Origin: Gemmatimonadota bacterium
GTDB taxonomy: Bacteria > JAAXHH01
Direction of reading: 5' to 3'
Assembly: GCA_009835325.1 (NCBI GenBank)
Contig: VXWP01000091.1
Location: forward strand, 22,847 to 86,846
DNA: 64,000 nt
Shown here: positions 53,723 through 62,279 of the stretch, piece by piece
Layout: every line of letters begins with the position of its first letter
Numbering within the stretch: position 1 is the first letter of the stretch
Made by a program: the position numbers and the translations under genes
The notes under the pieces: model-generated
Databases searched by the model: none
Told to the model about the DNA's origin: nothing
The model's input: the letters and a program-made list of their open reading frames with translations, nothing else

Positions 53723-54460
53723 ATGATTGCACGAATGTATTTCACGCTGGTGCTCGCGTTCTGCTGCATGCTTCTGATTGTCCGCCCCAGCGATGCCCAG
53801 TCCGAAGATAGACAGGTTGCGAAACGTCTGGCGCCTACAAACGGAGAGCAAATCGAGATGCAATACCTGCTTTATCTGCCACCAGCATACGACGAAACCG
53901 AAGACAAATGGCCATTGCTCCTCTTCCTGCACGGTGCCGGCGAGCGAGGAGACGACCTTGAACTGGTGAAAGTCCACGGACCACCGAAGATGATCGCGGA
54001 AGGGGAGGACTTCCCTTTCGTGGTCATATCACCCCAATGTCCTGAAGGCGTGTGGTGGTCCATCGAAACACTTCATGCACTGATTAACGAAGTCGTCGCA
54101 ACCCACCGCATCGATACGTCCCGGATCTACGTGACCGGTCTCAGCATGGGCGGGTATGGGTCGTGGGGTCTGGCCTACACCTATCCTGACCTGTTCGCCG
54201 CAGCCGTTCCCATCTGTGGAGGCGGGGAGCCTGAGAAAGCACCGCTGATGAAAGAGATTCCGACCTGGGTATTCCACGGCGCGAAGGACGAAGCCGTGCC
54301 GCTCGAGCGATCACAGGAGATGGTCGATGCGCTTGACGAAGCCGGGGGCAATGTCCGCTTTACCGTGTACCCGGAAGCCGGACATGTCGGGGCATGGGAA
54401 AATGCGTACGGTGATCCCGAACTTTGGGAATGGTTGGTGAGCCAGCGGCGATCCAGATGA
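53723..54460 (+). CDS. secreted alpha/beta hydrolase (PHB depolymerase/LpqC-type esterase)
   Basis: A 245-residue serine esterase with an N-terminal signal peptide (hydrophobic LVLAFCCMLLIV, cleavage likely after AQS near residue 26). The nucleophile is in VTGLSMGGYG, the acid in VFHGAKDEAVPL and the His in YPEAGHVGAW, all in order. The HGAGERGDD loop forms the oxyanion region. Secreted or periplasmic; substrate likely an ester or short polyester. AGGAGAG precedes the ATG. Converges with the heparinase-like gene, with 21 bp between stops. Confidence 0.88.
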   Translation: MIARMYFTLVLAFCCMLLIVRPSDAQSEDRQVAKRLAPTNGEQIEMQYLLYLPPAYDETEDKWPLLLFLHGAGERGDDLELVKVHGPPKMIAEGEDFPFVVISPQCPEGVWWSIETLHALINEVVATHRIDTSRIYVTGLSMGGYGSWGLAYTYPDLFAAAVPICGGGEPEKAPLMKEIPTWVFHGAKDEAVPLERSQEMVDALDEAGGNVRFTVYPEAGHVGAWENAYGDPELWEWLVSQRRSR

Positions 54461-54481
54461 AGCCTACAAGTCCGGAGACCA

Positions 54482-57028
54482 CTACTTAGGTCCCAGGCGC
54501 AGCCGCAGTATCCCACCACGGCCCTGCGAAACCTCAAATGAATACGCCCGGCCGCCCGCACTCAAGCGGAACCGGTCATCCTTCCGTGTAACCCGGGCCT
54601 TCGACGTACGCCCGCAGAATGCCAGGACCAGGACGTCGGCGGCTGCACCCGCCACCAGCCGCGTTGATGGCTCGGTAGCATCCGGGAGAAAGCTGACCAG
54701 ACTGCCGGCTGCGAGCCCCGGAGGCGCATAGGGTACCTCCTCCTTCCGCATGGTCAGGCCGCTGCCAAATACTGAAATCAACTCCACCTCCCGAGATCCC
54801 GCACCAAGACGGGCGCGGTCTCCCTCCAGGCCGAGCAGATCCACGGGATTCAGCTTATAAGCCAATTCGCCGCCACCGGTCTCGGGTCCCAGGCCAACGG
54901 CCGGGTCCACGGTAAGCCGGCGTCGACCAGGACAGTGAAGGTCAATCAGGGACAGATCGCAGTCCGCAGTTACTCCGGGCGTCTGTATCGAGCCGCCAAA
55001 GGCCAGGGCGGTATTGGGCCTGGCGTAGAACGTGCGCGGCTCCTTCCGCGAAGCGAGACCCTGCGAGTCCCGTCCCATCTCGCCGAAGACCGCCGGGTCG
55101 TCCAAGCGATTCGACTTGCCATCAAGGGCAATCTCCATCCACGGTTTGGCGCCGCGCCGGTTGAAGCCGTCCCAGGCGATCTGCGCTTCGTGCCAGGCTC
55201 CCACGCCTACCGTACCCGGAGCATACACGGTAACCAGGTTGCTGTTCTGGCTTTGCACGCTGAAACACAATCGTCCGTCCGTGTCCACAAAGAGCGCGAA
55301 GGTGTTGACGCCCGTCCCGAAATGCCCGCCTACACCGTTCCCTGCATTGAACAACACCCTTGGGCTGTTCGCGCGTCCCCGCAACCGGAAGCGAATACGC
55401 AGGCGTCCACCGTTGGCGCGGAACCAGGGTTCTGCGTCATATTGCAGGGCATCACCCCCACGCAACCGGATATGCGAAACACCCTCTTTAACAACCCGCA
55501 CGCCGCGCGGACGACGCCTCAGCGCAACGAGCAGGATCGGATAGTCTCCCCGAGAAACCCAGTATTCGTGCTCGGTTCGCCTGGAGTAAACACGCAGCCG
55601 TTGCCAGTCCTTCGTGCGCTTCAGGCCGCCCAATTTGGCGACGTTCTCGTTCTGGCCGCCCACGCAGGGCAGGCTGCCGCAACGCACCGGCTGGGCCTCG
55701 AAGGCACTGATGGTCTGAAGCAGGGGACTGCCCGCCCAATGAACGTGCAGGTCCATGAAGCTGGCAGCCAGACCGCCGTCATACCCGCTGACACATAGCA
55801 TGGCTGCATCGGGATCGTGACCGCTGCGCATCACCGCGAAACGGCCCGTGTACATGTCGAATCGTCCCGCCAGCGTCGTCACGCGCCGCGCCCTGGTCGG
55901 CCGAAACGCGGGATCATAGTAGCAATAGGCGTACGGCCCGTAGGAAATCATGCACTCCGCCGTCGACCCCTTGACGCCCATTCCGAAGCGTAACAACCTG
56001 CCCAGGCGGGGATCGGAGAGCGCCACGTCGCGCAGCCTCCCGTCTCCTGCCTCCTGGGCCAGCCTCAGCAGCACCGGCGAATTGACATTGAGCTGGCCGC
56101 CGAGCAGGATGTTTGCATTGGGGGGATAGTAGAGCTGATCGGGTATCTTGCGCGCGGCTGTCCAGTGGGCGCGGAACCAGTTCAGCGGCAGACGCAGCCT
56201 GGCGGGTGCCTCGCCAAGCAGGTCGATGCCGGTTACATTGCGCAGCGCATCGGCGAAATGCAGCAGCCAGAGGTTCTCAAAGCCCCAGAAGGTGGGCCCA
56301 TCGATGGGCTCGCCACCGGGACCGCAGCCGTTTGGAAGAATGGCTCCGCGGAATCGATCGATTACCCCCTGCAACCATGTTTCGGCCCTGGGGTGCTCAC
56401 CCAGCAGGTGCACCGCGGCCACCCCGAAGTGCCCATAGTCGACGACGGTGTGGTGCCCGCCCGCCGTATTGTGACGACGTTCGTCTACGTACGGCCACCA
56501 TCGTTCCATCAGCCCCGCGAGGCAATCACGGACCTGACGCTTCTCGGCGTCAGGTAATACCTCGTCCATCAGGTCGAGCGCAAACGCGAAAGCATGCATA
56601 TAGCGGTTGGCGGTGTAGAAGTGCTCCTCCACATGGTCGTCGTGGTCCCATCCAGCGGCTGCCCGCAGCCATGCGCGGGCCCGTCCAAGCCAGCGCGGGT
56701 CGCTCGTGAGCCGCCAGGCAAAGGCGTAGTTCTCGATCAGGGCCGTGGCCTGCATGGCGGTATAGAAGGTCAGGTAGAGCTGGTGGTTAGGGTGCGGGCT
56801 GTGCGCCCGACACGGAACCCGTCGCCAGGGACGCTGGCCTGCATACAGTTCACAGTCGGCCAGGAGTTTGGAGAGGATGCGACGACGGACCGGATCGGCC
56901 GGAGCCTCGAAACGGAAGCCAGGATCGTCGGCAGGCCTGTACAACCGCGGTCTTTCATGGCGGATTACGGGGATCGACGCCTGTTGCGATGTGTCGGTCA
57001 TCGGATCGGTCGAGGGATCAGTCATCAT
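54482..57028 (-). CDS. heparinase II/III-like protein with a LamG-like insert
   Basis: An 848-residue protein with an N-terminal alpha/alpha-toroid (about 30-340) carrying repeated Trp-Tyr-rich helices (NYAFAWRLTSDPRWLGRARAW, FYTANRYMHAFAFALDLMDEV). Next comes a heparinase-type beta-domain (SGYDGGLAASFMDLHVHWAG) with a conserved His-Trp. Residues about 555-700 resemble a LamG/concanavalin-type sheet (FRLRGRANSPRVLFNAGNG...ALDGKSNRL). Similar proteins cleave uronic polysaccharides. No signal peptide. TTG at 57046 is possible; ATG 57028 is preferred. A fifth permease lies divergently 121 bp upstream. Confidence 0.75.
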   Translation of the reverse strand: MMTDPSTDPMTDTSQQASIPVIRHERPRLYRPADDPGFRFEAPADPVRRRILSKLLADCELYAGQRPWRRVPCRAHSPHPNHQLYLTFYTAMQATALIENYAFAWRLTSDPRWLGRARAWLRAAAGWDHDDHVEEHFYTANRYMHAFAFALDLMDEVLPDAEKRQVRDCLAGLMERWWPYVDERRHNTAGGHHTVVDYGHFGVAAVHLLGEHPRAETWLQGVIDRFRGAILPNGCGPGGEPIDGPTFWGFENLWLLHFADALRNVTGIDLLGEAPARLRLPLNWFRAHWTAARKIPDQLYYPPNANILLGGQLNVNSPVLLRLAQEAGDGRLRDVALSDPRLGRLLRFGMGVKGSTAECMISYGPYAYCYYDPAFRPTRARRVTTLAGRFDMYTGRFAVMRSGHDPDAAMLCVSGYDGGLAASFMDLHVHWAGSPLLQTISAFEAQPVRCGSLPCVGGQNENVAKLGGLKRTKDWQRLRVYSRRTEHEYWVSRGDYPILLVALRRRPRGVRVVKEGVSHIRLRGGDALQYDAEPWFRANGGRLRIRFRLRGRANSPRVLFNAGNGVGGHFGTGVNTFALFVDTDGRLCFSVQSQNSNLVTVYAPGTVGVGAWHEAQIAWDGFNRRGAKPWMEIALDGKSNRLDDPAVFGEMGRDSQGLASRKEPRTFYARPNTALAFGGSIQTPGVTADCDLSLIDLHCPGRRRLTVDPAVGLGPETGGGELAYKLNPVDLLGLEGDRARLGAGSREVELISVFGSGLTMRKEEVPYAPPGLAAGSLVSFLPDATEPSTRLVAGAAADVLVLAFCGRTSKARVTRKDDRFRLSAGGRAYSFEVSQGRGGILRLRLGPK

Positions 57029-57148
57029 CAAATTCCGGTATTCCAAGATTGCGATAGTAACTTATGTTGAGTAACTGAAATCAGGATGTATCTTGCATAA
57101 ATAACACTTTCCAGCATAGCACTTAATCTTCCTTTACGCGAGACAGAA

Positions 57149-59554
57149 GTGCTCCAAAACTACCTCACCGTCGCCGTTCGAAACCTCCTCAGGTACCCTG
57201 CCTACACGCTCATCAACATCGTGGGGCTCGCGATCGGGCTGTCGGCCTGCATGCTGATCCTGCTCTACGTCTGGGACGAGTTGAGCTACGATCGGTATCA
57301 TCCCCATGCCGACCGGGTATACCGGATCGTCGATGACATAGAAAGCACCGGACAGACCGTGCGGACGGCGGGATCGCCCTTGGGTTGGGGACCCGCCCTG
57401 AAGCGTGATTTCCCCGAAATCGAACTGTTCGCCCGGGTGAGGGGCACGACATCGGCCTGGTTCATCATGCATGAAGAAAAACGTTTCTACGAGCAAAAGG
57501 TCATCTGGGCCGACGCGGCCCTGCTTGAAATGTTTTCCATTCCCTTCGTCACCGGCGACCCCCGGACCGCGCTGACTGAACCGTATTCGATCGTGATATC
57601 GGAGGAAATGGCCTTCAAGTACTTTGGCGACGTTGATCCCATGGGGAAAGTCCTCAGGGGGGATAACCTGTGGGATTTTACGGTGACCGCCGTCATGCGG
57701 AACATCCCCGCCAATTCGCATCTGCGCCCGGACATGATCATATCCCTCCTGACACGAAATGCCCTGTATCCGAACAGCCTCGATGAATGGGAGATGCACG
57801 AGAATCAATATACCTACATCCTGCTGCATGAGAACGCCTCTCCGGATGACCTGGAAGCGCAACTGCCTGCTTTTTTAGAACGGAACAAGTCGGGCAGGTT
57901 CAGCGAATCGACCAAGGTATTGAGACCCTCGCTGCAACCGCTGTTGGACATCCACCTGCATTCGCACCGGGACAGCGAGCTCGAACCCAATGGTGATTTT
58001 CGCTACGTGGTGCTCTTCCTGATCATCGCGCTGCTGATTCCGCTTATCGCATGCATCAACTTCGTGAATCTGGCCACGGCGCGGTCGGCCATGCGCGCTA
58101 GGGAGGTGGGCGTGCGCAAAGTGATGGGGGCCAACCGGTTGCAGTTGCTGGGGCAGTTCCTGGGAGAAGCCGTCGTTATGACGGGACTCGCCATGATCGT
58201 CGCGATCGCGCTTGTGTATCTCTGCCTGCCCGGCGTGAATGCGCTGGCCGGAAAGCAACTGGACTTCGCGCTGACGAACGGATTGGTGCTGGGGGCACTC
58301 GTGGCGGGTACCCTCGTGATCGCAGTAGCGGCCGGCAGCTATCCCGCGGTCTATCTCTCAGGCTTCCTGCCCACCGAAGTATTGAAAGGAAGTTTGAAGT
58401 CGGGAACACATGGGATGGGGCTCCGTCAGGTCCTGGTCGTGATCCAATTCGTCATGTCCATCTTTCTGCTGATCAGCACCGCTGTCATATACGATCAACT
58501 TGAGTACATACAAAACATGAGACTCGGTTTCAACAAAGAGCACGTGATGGTCGTTAAAATCACGGGACGTGAGCAACGGGAAAGCACCCCGGTACTGAAA
58601 CAGCGGCTGGCGCAGTTGCCCGGTGTGGTCGGAATGGCGACGACCGATGGGGTCCCGGGCGTGAAGGCACCGCGGATTATGGCCGTCCGTTCTGATGAGA
58701 TGAGCCCCGAGGACAATCTCATTGTATCCCTGCTCACATCGGACGACCGGTTCCTGGACGTCATGGGAATAGACCTCGTGGCGGGCCGGAACTTTCCGGT
58801 CGAATGGGGTATGGATTCGACCATGGTCATCATGTTGAACGAGACTGCGGTACAGAAACTGGGCTGGGAAGCGCCTCCCGATGCGATCGGCGAGTCAGTT
58901 GAATGGATTGAATACGGTGGATTACGGGGACGCGTGCTGGGGGTCGTGGAGGATTTTCACCTCCAATCGATTCGCGAGGAAATCGAGCCGATCGTATTCA
59001 CGCACTATCCCCCCTACTTCACCGATGTGCTTATCCGGATCAGGCCTGAGGACGTAACGGACACTATCTCCCGGATCGAGGAGGTATGGCAGGAGGTCGA
59101 TCCCCTTTACCCACTGGCATTCACGTTCCTCGACGACGATTTCGACAGCCTTTACCGCGCCGAACGCCAACTGGGTACGGTCTTCGCTGTCTTCGCCTTT
59201 CTTGCGATCCTCGTCGCGTGCCTTGGGCTGTTCGGTCTGGCATCCTTCTCAATCCAGCAGAGAACCCGTGAGATCGGGATCCGAAAGGTGCTCGGAGCCA
59301 CCGTTTCAGACATCGTGCTGCTGCTCTCCAGGGACTTCATGAAGTATGTCCTGCTGGCCAACGTCATCGCCTGGCCGTTGGCGTATTTCGTCATGTCCCG
59401 ATGGCTGCAGAACTACGCCTATTCGGCGGGAATCAGCTTTGCGTGGTTCATCGCGGGAGGCGTCGTCGCGCTCGTCATCGCCTGGTTGACGATCGGGGCG
59501 CATGCGCTGGCTGCGGCGGGCAGGAACCCGGTCAACGCGCTGAAGCAGCACTGA
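57149..59554 (+). CDS. duplicated FtsX/MacB-type permease, type A (copy 3)
   Basis: An 801-residue A-type paralogue of the array at 34.5-41.9 kb: RIVDDIESTGQT, loops RAREVGVRKVMGANRLQ and RTREIGIRKVLGATVSD, and C-terminus WLTIGAHALAAAGRNPVNALKQH. GTG start, no strong Shine-Dalgarno. It stands away from the main array, 13 kb downstream, and is divergent from the heparinase-like gene. The intergenic stretch before it is AT-rich with a possible promoter. Confidence 0.9.
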   Translation: MLQNYLTVAVRNLLRYPAYTLINIVGLAIGLSACMLILLYVWDELSYDRYHPHADRVYRIVDDIESTGQTVRTAGSPLGWGPALKRDFPEIELFARVRGTTSAWFIMHEEKRFYEQKVIWADAALLEMFSIPFVTGDPRTALTEPYSIVISEEMAFKYFGDVDPMGKVLRGDNLWDFTVTAVMRNIPANSHLRPDMIISLLTRNALYPNSLDEWEMHENQYTYILLHENASPDDLEAQLPAFLERNKSGRFSESTKVLRPSLQPLLDIHLHSHRDSELEPNGDFRYVVLFLIIALLIPLIACINFVNLATARSAMRAREVGVRKVMGANRLQLLGQFLGEAVVMTGLAMIVAIALVYLCLPGVNALAGKQLDFALTNGLVLGALVAGTLVIAVAAGSYPAVYLSGFLPTEVLKGSLKSGTHGMGLRQVLVVIQFVMSIFLLISTAVIYDQLEYIQNMRLGFNKEHVMVVKITGREQRESTPVLKQRLAQLPGVVGMATTDGVPGVKAPRIMAVRSDEMSPEDNLIVSLLTSDDRFLDVMGIDLVAGRNFPVEWGMDSTMVIMLNETAVQKLGWEAPPDAIGESVEWIEYGGLRGRVLGVVEDFHLQSIREEIEPIVFTHYPPYFTDVLIRIRPEDVTDTISRIEEVWQEVDPLYPLAFTFLDDDFDSLYRAERQLGTVFAVFAFLAILVACLGLFGLASFSIQQRTREIGIRKVLGATVSDIVLLLSRDFMKYVLLANVIAWPLAYFVMSRWLQNYAYSAGISFAWFIAGGVVALVIAWLTIGAHALAAAGRNPVNALKQH

Positions 59555-59608
59555 CGTTACGTTCACGAAAGTGATTGGAGTCGACGAGCGGTCAACAGGA
59601 GGTCCAAC

Positions 59609-60001
59609 ATGTCGCAACAAGACGAATTCGGCCTTTCGGCCATCGGCCAGGTTTCCGTCACCGTGAAGGATCTCGACAGGGCCGTTTCCTACTATCGCGA
59701 TCAATTGCGCATGCGGTTCCTGTTCCAGGTGCCGAACATGGCGTTCTTCGACTGCGCGGGCGTGCGTCTCATGCTGAATATCCCCGAGGAGGGGTTTGAA
59801 GATATTCACACTTCCATACTGTATTACAAAGTCGACGATATACAGGACGCCTATGGGGTTTTGAAGGACCGGAACGTAAAGTTTGTTGGACGGCCGCACA
59901 AGATCGCCGATCTTGAGGATCATGAACTGTGGATGGCGTTCTTCCGGGACAGCGAAACGAACCTCCTGGCACTCATGGCCGAGATTCCCCACCAGGTATA
60001 G
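59609..60001 (+). CDS. VOC-family (glyoxalase/bleomycin resistance-type) protein
   Basis: A 130-residue vicinal-oxygen-chelate domain, with the paired beta-alpha-beta-beta-beta modules: IGQVSVTVKDLDRAVSYYRDQLRMRFLFQV and VDDIQDAYGVLKDRNVKFVG. The metal residues in the second half include His in HELWMAFFRDSETNLLALM. Family members are glyoxalases, dioxygenases or drug-binding proteins; the function here is not predictable. GGAGG precedes the ATG. Two bp separate its stop from that of the sulfotransferase gene on the other strand. Confidence 0.88.
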   Translation: MSQQDEFGLSAIGQVSVTVKDLDRAVSYYRDQLRMRFLFQVPNMAFFDCAGVRLMLNIPEEGFEDIHTSILYYKVDDIQDAYGVLKDRNVKFVGRPHKIADLEDHELWMAFFRDSETNLLALMAEIPHQV

Positions 60002-60003
60002 CT

Positions 60004-61035
60004 TCAGGAATAGACCCGCTCCAGGTTACGTTCCGAGTGATGGAGAGCCTGATACAGATCCCACAGTTCCTCCTCGATGGCCTCCCTGATTTCGTCCGTC
60101 ACTTTATCCCGTTTTGACGCGCCATCCGGCACGAACGGCACGGACTCCCCATCGTGCTTCGAGTAGAATCCGAACGGCTCGAACATTTTATCATATTCTT
60201 CCCTGGTCACCTTGAGTCCGAAGAAGCGCAGGATCCTCGGGAGGTTTTCGGGCTTCAACTGCGTATAGTCCACGAACAGGCAATGATCGCAGGTGTTTTC
60301 AATGGCGATCCGGAGCGTGGACGATTCAACCCGTACGCTGAATGCCAGATCGCTCATCCGTTCGATCGCTTCTATCGGAAGGCCGGCATCAAAGGCGCCT
60401 TCGGGAGTGTTCTTGTTGCGGATGAACCACGCGGGCCCTTCGAGAAAGGTCGGAATGATCTCGTAAGGATTGCGATAGAGGAACAACCACGGGACGCCGG
60501 GATAGAGCCCTCGGATCATTTCCAATCGTTTAACGTGATTGCTGGAGAACTTAACGAAGAACCGTTCGTGTACCGGCAGCCGTCTGTGGCCATAGATGTT
60601 GACCAGGGACTGGAAATATGATGCGCGTTTATTCCTGAATACCTCTTCGTATTCAACACCCAATAGTTGTTGTACAGGTTCCGCTTCTTTGATCACAATG
60701 TGCCGGTCCAGGCTCGACAACACCTTGGCTAGCAGGGTCGAACCGCATCGCCCCACGTGGAAGATGAACCCTGAAGGCGCAAGGGCGTCAGCATATAGAT
60801 CCGGCGTCTCGAGTACTTCGAGATCGGTAACCACGGTCAAAGCGTCGGCATGCTGCGAAAGTCGTTCTTCCGCGGAGATCTCGAGAAAAGTCTCGCGCAG
60901 ATGCATGTCCCCAAAGTCGAACCACGTGATCTCGCGGTTGTCGCAGTGCAGTTCGAGCGGCAAAAGACCACGCCGGCTGTTGAGGAAGGTCTTTACTTCC
61001 TCAGTGGACTTATTTCTTAAATCCTGTCTCGGCAT
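60004..61035 (-). CDS. sulfotransferase family protein
   Basis: A 343-residue protein with a sulfotransferase-type P-loop, GFIFHVGRCGSTLLAKVLSS (about residues 88-107), which would bind the 5'-phosphosulfate of PAPS. WLFLYRNPYEIIPTFLEGP matches the 3'-phosphate-binding region. Together with the type I sulfatase in this window it hints at sulfate-ester metabolism; this is inference. ATG 61035 follows GGGGAG and overlaps the upstream GNAT stop by 26 bp. AT-richer than the left-hand part of the window. Confidence 0.8.
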   Translation of the reverse strand: MPRQDLRNKSTEEVKTFLNSRRGLLPLELHCDNREITWFDFGDMHLRETFLEISAEERLSQHADALTVVTDLEVLETPDLYADALAPSGFIFHVGRCGSTLLAKVLSSLDRHIVIKEAEPVQQLLGVEYEEVFRNKRASYFQSLVNIYGHRRLPVHERFFVKFSSNHVKRLEMIRGLYPGVPWLFLYRNPYEIIPTFLEGPAWFIRNKNTPEGAFDAGLPIEAIERMSDLAFSVRVESSTLRIAIENTCDHCLFVDYTQLKPENLPRILRFFGLKVTREEYDKMFEPFGFYSKHDGESVPFVPDGASKRDKVTDEIREAIEEELWDLYQALHHSERNLERVYS

Positions 61036-61588
61036 TCAAGCTCCCCGCACTACGGCGCCCGGATGCCGTTGTCCATTCGACAGGCCAACAGGCCAATCGT
61101 CGCTCGAAGTACAGTTCCAGGCCGTCCTCTTCATCAATATGGCAACCTGTTTCTCGAAACCCCATCGACCGGGCCATTCGCAGGGATGGTACATTATCCG
61201 GGCTAATCGACAGGACAAAACATCGCTGATCATGTTCTTCATACGCCCATTTCATCAATCCGATTGCCGCTTCCTTGCCTATGCCACGTCGGCGGAAGGA
61301 CTCACCGATTTCATAGCCGAGTTCTACTCCATCCGCCGCTACATTTCGAAGTTCCTCGGGACCCGGCTCGGAATGGAAACCGATTCGTCCGCACATCGTC
61401 TGCGACTGCTTTAAAACAATGGCACGCGACAACCAGGGCTGCGCCTCCGGGCGAGCATGTAGCTGTCTCAGTCGCGTTCGTAAAGTGCGAACGTTGATCA
61501 CGAAATCTTCCGGTATCGTGTAGCCGCCAATCTTCTCCGCCAACACACGATTCCGGGCGAGTAGCGCTTCCAGCAGTCCCGGGCTCAT
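61010..61588 (-). CDS. GNAT N-acetyltransferase with a possible non-ATG start upstream
   Basis: A 192-residue GNAT (RimJ/RimL-like). The acetyl-CoA loop RRRGIGKEAAIGLMKWAYEE and the RMARSMGFRETGC segment are clear. The listed ATG misses the first family strand: the same frame upstream, to 61630, reads GIERITTSRLELVS, a typical GNAT N-terminus, but holds no ATG, GTG or TTG. The true start may be ATT at 61618 behind GAGG (rare) or hidden by a sequence error. It overlaps the sulfotransferase. Confidence 0.8.
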   Translation of the reverse strand: MSPGLLEALLARNRVLAEKIGGYTIPEDFVINVRTLRTRLRQLHARPEAQPWLSRAIVLKQSQTMCGRIGFHSEPGPEELRNVAADGVELGYEIGESFRRRGIGKEAAIGLMKWAYEEHDQRCFVLSISPDNVPSLRMARSMGFRETGCHIDEEDGLELYFERRLACWPVEWTTASGRRSAGSLNAETGFKK

Positions 61589-61623
61589 CGATACCAGTTC
61601 CAGACGACTCGTGGTAATACGTT

Positions 61624-62088
61624 CTATACCTCACCTCGTTCTGATTGTGAGGCAACGTCCTCAATAAACGGTGGAGGACTTTGCTTCGGTGTGCCAAGTG
61701 TACCGGCCTCCTGTTCCCTGCTGATCCACTCTCTGTAGGCCTGGTCTCTTTCTTTCCGACCCTCTTCACGACCCTCTTCACGACCCTCTTCCCTGTGTCG
61801 TTGCTTAATTGATTCGTAAAGCCATCCCATAAAGTCCACTCCTTCTATAAGAGTAAATGTAGCGAAAATCGATGATACACCGATCTTGACAATGTAGTCC
61901 AATACAAGCTCGACTGAAAGTACGTAAACCCCGAATTTCCAGATAACAACATGGCCTGCGGCCGTGAGTGCCAGATAGACGACAGTAAACCACCATCGAG
62001 TGTTCTCGGGAACTCCCCAGACCGCGACACGGTTTCGAATGCGGTATTCGTCCAATGAGGTTCTCGTGCTAATTGGTTTGCTCCCCAT
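61624..62088 (-). CDS. small membrane protein with GREE repeat tail
   Basis: A 154-residue protein with two to three hydrophobic segments (WWFTVVYLALTAAGHVV and YVLSVELVLDYIVKIGVSSIFATFTLI), followed by a charged tail REEGREEGREEGRKERDQAYREW. The tail is a coiled coil coded by a 12-bp tandem repeat. The frame continues upstream to ATG 62172, but its first 28 residues look non-coding, and ATG 62088 is preferred; neither has a Shine-Dalgarno. Its stop region supplies the GAGG in front of the GNAT frame. Confidence 0.6.
   Translation of the reverse strand: MGSKPISTRTSLDEYRIRNRVAVWGVPENTRWWFTVVYLALTAAGHVVIWKFGVYVLSVELVLDYIVKIGVSSIFATFTLIEGVDFMGWLYESIKQRHREEGREEGREEGRKERDQAYREWISREQEAGTLGTPKQSPPPFIEDVASQSERGEV
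61757..61792 (-). repeat. 12-bp in-frame tandem repeat coding GREE
   Basis: Three near-perfect units CGACCCTCTTCA on the plus strand (61757-61768, 61769-61780, 61781-61792). On the minus strand they code EEGR in frame. A multiple of three keeps the protein frame. Confidence 0.85.
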
Positions 62089-62279
62089 ATGGTGTATGAA
62101 ACATTCGCAAAGGCTCTGACCCGAACGTGGCTTGATGGAACACACTGATCGACTAAATGCAGGATGCCGCATTGACCGATAGGGAACACGCTCTGAGACT
62201 CCTTATGCATAAGAGTCGGATTCTTGCTGTTGAATCTAGTGATATTCATGCACTCGCTTCGTTTCATTGGCAGAGCCAC

